The position numbers and the translations under genes were made by a program. The notes beneath the pieces are model-generated. The model did no database searches. It worked only from the letters and a program-made list of their open reading frames with translations, and was not told the origin of the DNA. 64,000 bases of DNA from Iris pallida (Eukaryota; Streptophyta; Magnoliopsida; Asparagales; Iridaceae), in contig JANAVB010005597.1 of assembly GCA_029216955.1 (NCBI GenBank), forward strand, positions 41,959,311-42,023,310, written 5' to 3'. Of the stretch, positions 58,500 to 64,000 are shown in pieces. Every line of letters begins with the position of its first letter. Positions within the stretch are counted from its first letter, which is position 1.

Positions 58500-60150
58500 A
58501 TTGGTTACTCATCAAGGGAAGAAAATTCTTATTTCCTACACTAAACCCTTTAATTTTTCTGTATAATATCACAATTGTTGATTTTCAATTGGTTATTTTA
58601 CCATAAAGTTTCAAACTTCTAAGTTGATCACCATTACAACAACAATAATAATGATGACGATGGCAAAGACTTTATTCCAAATTTTTGCGGACAACTATTT
58701 GAATTATCTTCTTCCATTCGGTTTTGTTAAGTGTCATGTCCTCAGTAATGCTAACAAAATCCATCAAGAGAGGAAAATTCTTTTTTACTATACTACAACC
58801 CTTTAGTTTTTTTTTTATTATATCACAATTATTGATTTTCAAATAGTCATTTTACCATGAAGTTCCCAACTTCTAAGTTAACTACCATTACAACAACAAT
58901 AATGATGACGATGACCAAGCATTTGTCCCAAATGTCAGCGGTCGGCTATTTGAATTCCCTTCCATTCTGCTCTGTTAAGGGCCATGTTCTCTGTAATGCT
59001 AACAAAATCCATATAATTCTTTAACACTTTAAATCATGTTCGTCTAAAGTCTAAACCTATTTATCGCCTTAACGACTTTATTAACTACTATATTATTGCT
59101 TTTGGGAGCATCTATTGTTATGCATTACACATGTCCAAACCACTTAAGTCAATTTTCTCTTGATCTTGTTCTCAGTTGGCGTCACCTTTAACTTCCCATA
59201 ATGCACACTTTTCTTATCGTATATATGCTTTAATGTTTTGTCACTCATCCATCTTAGCATTCTCATTTCGGCTACACTAATTTTTCGGACATATTGTTTC
59301 TTCATTGTCCAACACTCTGATCCATAAAGCATGATTGATATTATAGGTCTTGTAGAATTTTATCCTAATTCTGAAAGCTATCATTCTTAGGTATCTATTT
59401 TCCATCTATGGATTCCTGCCTCATTTCTCTTTGACTTTGGGTTGACATTTTATATATTTTGTTTTCGTTCTACTAATCCTAAATACCATAGATTCTAAAG
59501 TATCTTTTTGTACTCCTATTTTAGCATCTAACCCTTATACTTATATCAATTAACACAATATTATCAACAAACATCATACACCAATGAACCTCCTCATGGA
59601 TATGCGTAGTAATTTCATCCATGACTATTGTAGAAAGGAAGAACTTAACCTTGATCCTCGACGTAAGCCAATGATAATTAGGAACAAATTACTATCTCGT
59701 CCAATAGTTCGTACTGTCGTTGTAATTCTGTCGTACATATCTTTATTAGTCTCCATATAACTGCTAGAAATTTATTCTTCAAAGCCCACCACATTATCTT
59801 CCTAGGAACTCGATCATAAGATTCCTCTAAGTCAATAAAACCATATGTAAATCTCTATTTTTCTTTCTAAATATTCTTAATAAGTAAATGAACTACATAG
59901 TTGATCTCTCTGTCATAAATCCAAACCTATTATCTAAAATTTTGGACTCTTCTCTTAGTCTTTGCTCAATCACTCTCCACTAATTTTATGGTGCGACTCA
60001 TAAGCTTCATTCCCCCATAGTTATTACAACTTTGTATATCACCTTTGTTCTTATATATGGTTGCTCTAATACTATTTTCCTATTCATCCGACATTTTCTT
60101 TGTCCTTAGGATTTTGTTGTATAAATCATTAGTAAGTTTGAGTAAGTTTG
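58500..60150 (-). pseudogene. RTE-type LINE remnant
   Basis: On the minus strand, 59332-59144 reads MLYGSECWTMKKQYV..., then SVAEMRMLRWM, the signature of the RTE C-terminal region in plants. Upstream, near 59630-59560, the decayed catalytic box reads FVDN where FADD is expected. Many stops and frameshifts. The 3' end (about 58500-59010), with ACAACAACAATAATGATGAC-type and CGGCTATTTGAATTC sequences, is present twice in tandem. Confidence 0.75.
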
Positions 60151-60538
60151 TTTTTTCTAATTGGAAGTGCCTTGGGGGAATTTTATCCTAGATAACTAAG
60201 AGGTACATGGGAGGGCCGGAGGCCCAAATGTAGAGCAGTCTCAAGACATTTGTAGGCTCTAGCTAAATTAAGGAAAGAAAATGATTGCTCTTTCCCTTAA
60301 ATCATGGGCCCTAGATCAATTAAATAATTAAGGAAAGGAGATGATTGTTGTTCCCCTTAAATCATGGGATCCTAGAAAATAATTAAGGTGATAATTTATT
60401 TCTTTTTTGCTCCATATAAAACACATACATAGAATTGTTGTTTGCAAAATATACATATTTTAAATTATAAAATATGCATAAAATAGAGAATATTTATGAT
60501 TTAATCAGGTCCTACAATCATTTATTTATTCCTACAAT
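60151..60538. other. Spacer with hAT-like internal repeats
   Basis: AGCAGTCTCAAGACATTTG and GGGCCCTAGATCAATTAA resemble sequence at 9610-9650. Two copies of an AAATCATGGG(C/A)-containing unit lie at 60299 and 60359. No termini could be defined. Confidence 0.4.
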
Positions 60539-60869
60539 CACTTTTTTTCTTTCAATGGGAGTTCACTTGGGAGATATGGGTGCATCAATGCAATGTACTA
60601 CAAGTGCCATTATTGGCTGCTAGAATCATGAATAGCCAGTTAGACACAATATCTTCTCAACGATGGAGGGGAAGCACTTGGTTTAGAAACGCTCGGGTTA
60701 GGCTCTCTGCTGCTACATGGCACAGGGAAAGAACGTGACAAATGCATATTTGAAGGCTTGAGTACTTCACAACGCAGAATCCTGTACAACATCGAGTTTG
60801 ATGTTAATACCATGATTTAAAATGTACATGAGATGTAATTGCTGATTAAATGAATAAAATTATCTTTCT

Positions 60870-60915
<46 letters not shown>
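60539..60915 (+). mobile_element. LINE family 2, copy 2: 3' fragment with (TA)n end
   Basis: Decayed ORF2 C-terminus: HFFF..WEFTWEIWV and RVRLSAATWH are homologous to HLFFECSFSWYIW and RVRLAASVWH of copy 1; after a frameshift it ends RRILYNIEFDVNTM. TGAATAAAATTATC and TTCTTCC lead directly into (TA)n (60873-60915). Confidence 0.85.
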
Positions 60916-60918
<3 letters not shown>

Positions 60919-60962
60919 TCCGGATCAAAAGTTCCGTCGCGGGAGCTCCGCCCCCCTGCATC
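60703..60962 (+). repeat. Segmental duplication, copy 1 (partner 61363-61616)
   Basis: The LINE 3' end, its (TA)n and a 47-bp GC-rich flank (GAATCCGGATCAAAAGTTCC...TGCATC) recur at 61363-61616 with few substitutions and a shorter TA run. Shared flanks show duplication of DNA, not two insertions. Confidence 0.9.
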
Positions 60963-61362
60963 CTCGCTAAGGCGTGATGTCGTACAAGTCTGGTGTTGCA
61001 CTTGTACAAGGCAAGAACGTGCACTATTATGTCATTTAGAAACATTTAAAAATTCAGCCATATTTCAGAAACATTGAGGACACAATATAGGAAGAAGTAA
61101 TACTCATTTTTATTGATAATTGTAGTCAGAATACAACTTTTCTCGATACTATTTGAAATGCCTCTTCGGCTACATTGATTCATGAAAAGAAGTACAACTG
61201 ATAGGCTGCCATGAAATAACTTCTCGTTCCATACTTCATGCCCCTTTAGTACTTTGAAATATAAGCAACAATCTTTGAAAGCTCCGCAATACTTTGTGCA
61301 TCTTTAGGAAAAAACAACTTGAAAGTAGTAGCAATTCAGAAAGCCTTAATTCAGTCGTGCGC
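60963..61362 (-). mobile_element. Diverged LTR fragment related to the non-coding LTR element
   Basis: CCTCGCTAAGGCGTGATGTC, then TGGTGTTGCACTTGTACAAGGCAAG, TTTTTATTGATA and CGTTCCATACTTCATGCC follow in the same order as equivalents at 25592-25850. Identity is modest. Only about 400 bp of the LTR is present, between the two copies of the segmental duplication. Confidence 0.65.
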
Positions 61363-61529
61363 CTCTCTGCTGCTACATGGCACAGGAAAAGAACGTAACA
61401 AACGCATATTTGAAGGCTCGAGTACTTCACAACGCAGAATCCTGTACAACATCGAGTTTGATGTTAATACCATGATTTAAAATATATATGAGATGTAATT
61501 GATGATTAAATGAATAAAATTATCTTTCT

Positions 61530-61572
<43 letters not shown>

Positions 61573-61616
61573 TCCGGATCAAAAGTTCCATCGCGGGAGC
61601 CCCGCCCCCCTGCATC
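61363..61616 (+). repeat. Segmental duplication, copy 2, with LINE family 2 3' end
   Basis: Partner of 60703-60962. The LINE part ends at about 61532 and (TA)n runs 61533-61569. It is followed by a G-run (61624-61637) and GC-rich sequence to about 61710. Confidence 0.9.
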
Positions 61617-61726
61617 ATTGGATCGGGGGGGGGGGGACCGATCGGTCCCACGATCGAGGGGCAGACGAGGCTTCCGCTTCCGCGGGGCTCCCGGGACCCG
61701 AACCGATCCAGACCCTATATGATGCA

Positions 61727-61953
61727 GTTATTGACACCCCTAAAATGTCATCATGCGCTCCTCTTTAATTTTATGTCATTCAAATTCCAAATCTACCCCA
61801 ACATTAAATTTGACATTAATTTGTGCATGCATAGAGGGAGGAGTGCAAGATGACATTTTAGGAGTACCAATAATGTTAATGCACGGATTTTGAAATTTGA
61901 ATGATAGAAAATTAAAGATGAGTGCATAATGACATTTTAGGAGTAAAAATAAC
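61727..61953. mobile_element. MITE with about 65-bp inverted repeats
   Basis: The left arm GTTATTGACACCCCTAAAAT, then GTCATCATGC..., pairs with the right arm (reverse complement GTTATTTTTACTCCTAAAAT...). A third, inverted-related ATGACATTTTAGGAGTACC lies at 61849-61867. Non-coding. Confidence 0.75.
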
Positions 61954-61960
61954 GACATCC

Positions 61961-61974
61961 TATATATATATATT
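61961..61974. repeat. (TA)n tract at the 3' end of LINE family 2 copy 4
   Basis: A short tract of alternating TA followed by T-rich sequence and the LINE terminus AGAATAAGGGTAAATTTTATTCC (minus-strand sense). Confidence 0.8.
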
Positions 61975-64000
61975 TTTTAGAATAAGGGTAAATTTTATTC
62001 CATCGCAAATCTCAGTAGAGGTATTACAATACACTATTCTCACAACTCTCCCACCCCGGTTAAGGGGCCATTACAGATACATCGAATTCTAAATTATGTA
62101 GAATTCCTACAGGGGATTTTAAGGCCCTCGAATATCCGTCTGTTACGTTCTCGCCAAACATGCCAGACCGATGCTGTAAGGCGGACTCTGCCCGTCTTGG
62201 CCCAACCCTGTTCCATACCTCGACGATCCCTGATCCAGGAGATGATCCTCCGGATATCTCTATCATTTCCTCCTCCCAGCGACCTCCCACACTGCTCAGT
62301 CCAAATCTGCCAAGCCACAGGACACTCAAAGAAGAGGTGTCCCATGGATTCATCCTCTACGCCACATAGGACACACTTCGGGTCAGAGACATGCACCCCA
62401 AATCTAAGAAGCCTGTCCTTCGTCATCAACCGGCCTAACAACAGTTTGTAGCAACAAAGTTGCATCTTGCGTGCTACCCCCTTTCCCCAGATGAAGTCGC
62501 AGTCCGCAATCCTGTCGTGGAGAGTCCGGACCAGATCGTAACAGCTTTTGAAGCGGAAACCTCCTGTACCCCCATCAGCATCCGACGGGTCCCATCTCCA
62601 AAAATCTCCAGGCTGGTGAGGATCAATAGGCACCTGGCGGATCTCCTCTCCAAGATGTGTTGTGTACTAGTAGTCCTCTGGCCTCCAAGTCCCATCTCTG
62701 ATGATACGTTTGTATTTCAGCCTTCTGCATGCCTCTCTGCCCATATGCTTACCGAAGGACTCCAGCAGGGATCTCTTGCCCATCCAAGGATCAAGCCAAA
62801 GATCGGTGTTCGCCCCATCCCGCATGACCCGACAGATAGTAGACTGAAGAACCGATCTACTTCTAAGGATCGCCTTGAAGGGGACCGAAAAGTTGTTATC
62901 TAACCCACAACCCCAGAAATTTCTTCGTCGCAGATATCTATTGGCCATCCACTCTGCCCAGAGAGAGCCGTCCTTGATGAACTGCCACGTTATCTTCAAT
63001 CCAGAGGCCTCCCGAACCGATATCAGTGGTCTCAACCCCACCCCCTTCCTCCCTAGGCCGGCACAGTTGCTCCCAGGAGATGGCCTGCATGCCTCCACGC
63101 CAGATGAAATTTGCACATATGCTCTCCACCTTCCGGATGGTGGCCACCGGGATCTGAATCGATTGCAACCAGAACATAGCAATGCCAGAGATGACAGACC
63201 GCACTAGCTCAATACGACCGCCAAAGGAAAGCCCAGCTGCCTGCCAACCTTCGACCCTCATCTGCGCAAACTCCACCAGACTATGACAATCCAGATCTCG
63301 AGCGTAATTAACAGTCAGCGGTACCCCCAGGTATTTGACCGGAAGGTCACCTTTCTCCACTCCCAGAGCCATGGCCCGTTCCTCCTTCAAAGAACACCGA
63401 GCACTAAAATAGACTATGCTCTTATCCCTATTCAGCTGAAGTCCAGACATCCGTCCAAACTCTTCCATTATCTCTGATACCGCACGCATCCCTCTCATAG
63501 ATGGTTGTAAGAGCACCAATAGATCATCAGCATGGATCAAGTGAGACACCACTGGCTGTACCAACCTGAAGAGAGGGACAATCTTCCTGCTATGTATTGC
63601 CAGATCCATCAAACAAGTGAAGTACTCCATCACAAGTGTGAACATGTACGGGAAAAGAGGATCTCCCTGCCGAAGGCTCCTGTTGTTCCTGAAGAATCCG
63701 TATGGAGTACCCTGGATGAGTACCGAAAATGTAGGATAGCAGATGCACTCCCTTACCCTCGCTACCCACACCTAATCAAAACCCATGGCAAGCATAAGGT
63801 GACAGAAAGTCCCGATTTACAGTGTTATAGGCTTTCCTTAGATCAAGCTTCACACATGCCTTCATCCCCCTGGTTTGTTGCAGCCTCTCACCATCTCGTG
63901 GGCCAGTAGACTGTGTTCAGCTATCGAACGACCATTGATGAAAGATGCCTGATTTCGTGAAACCAGCTCCTGCATAATTCCTTCCATGCGTCGGCACATA
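61975..64000 (-). mobile_element. LINE family 2, copy 4, running off the window
   Basis: It is homologous to 48121-50150 along its whole visible length, including the 3' terminus. It continues beyond 64000, so its 5' end is unknown. Confidence 0.92.
62060..64000 (-). pseudogene. LINE family 2 copy 4 ORF2, 3' part, frameshifted
   Basis: Minus strand from 64000: reverse transcriptase (CVKLDLRKAYNTVNRDF near 63840, SLRQGDPLFPY near 63670, HADD instead of YADD near 63530), thumb and connection (RMSGLQLNRDK, VKYLGVPLTVNYARD), then frameshifts near 63030, 62650 and 62110. The zinc-knuckle region CVLC...H....C is at about 62350 and the end EFDVSVMAP at 62063. Once the enzyme of LINE retrotransposition, now inactive. 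Confidence 0.9.

Noticed and set aside
59144..59332. Separate small gene on the minus strand
   Set aside because: It is the C-terminal piece of the RTE reverse transcriptase remnant.

Overview
This is a plant nuclear intergenic window made almost entirely of transposable elements. The plant signatures are two Tekay/Del-like Ty3/gypsy chromoviruses, L1-type LINEs with DUF4283-like/CCHC ORF1 proteins (one family also with a plant-type RNase H tail), an RTE LINE, an Au-type SINE, Tourist/Harbinger-like MITEs and a Helitron with the usual plant TC/CTAG ends. I found no host protein-coding gene, rRNA gene or functional tRNA gene that I could support. An angiosperm is likely; I cannot name the species.

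Layout. 1-8980: Ty3/gypsy element A (+), its 5' LTR cut by the window start, with one gag-pol frame broken by three stops and a 3.6 kb 3' LTR. 8981-10411: spacer with a strong hairpin and a Harbinger-like MITE. 10412-37710: a four-level nest. A candidate Helitron (arms 10412-11468 and 35936-37710) contains a LINE (family 1, minus; 11469-17002 plus its 5' end at 35553-35935). That LINE contains gypsy element B (minus; 17003-35552). The 5' LTR of B contains an 8.1 kb LTR element with no coding capacity (25556-33638, target duplication TATGC). 37711-40109: unassigned spacer with a tRNA-like SINE fragment. 40126-44166: second copy of LINE family 1 (+), 5'-truncated, with a 16-bp target duplication. 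44421-45202: copia-type LTR. 46545-46978: MITE. 48121-53851: LINE family 2 (minus) with an intact 1178-aa ORF2, lying between two (TA)n tracts. 53905-60160: AT-rich sequence with a 165-bp tandem duplication, a foldback MITE, an Au-like SINE, a palindrome and an RTE pseudogene. 60539-64000: three further family-2 LINE pieces, each with (TA)n at its 3' end, and a diverged LTR related to the non-coding LTR element.

The most notable signals are: (i) LINE family 2, whose four copies end in a related 3' terminal sequence followed by (TA)n, and whose best copy has (TA)n on both sides and a TAATG overlap between ORF1 and ORF2; (ii) a short reading frame with conserved residues inside the LTRs of both gypsy elements, just after an acceptor-like site; (iii) primer binding sites in both gypsy elements matching the 3' end of plant tRNA-Ile(AAU); (iv) decay of the gypsy proteins by C-to-T/G-to-A changes that hit catalytic and zinc-binding codons; (v) the readable order of insertion in the nest. 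Protein assignments rest on motifs read by eye; no database search was run.
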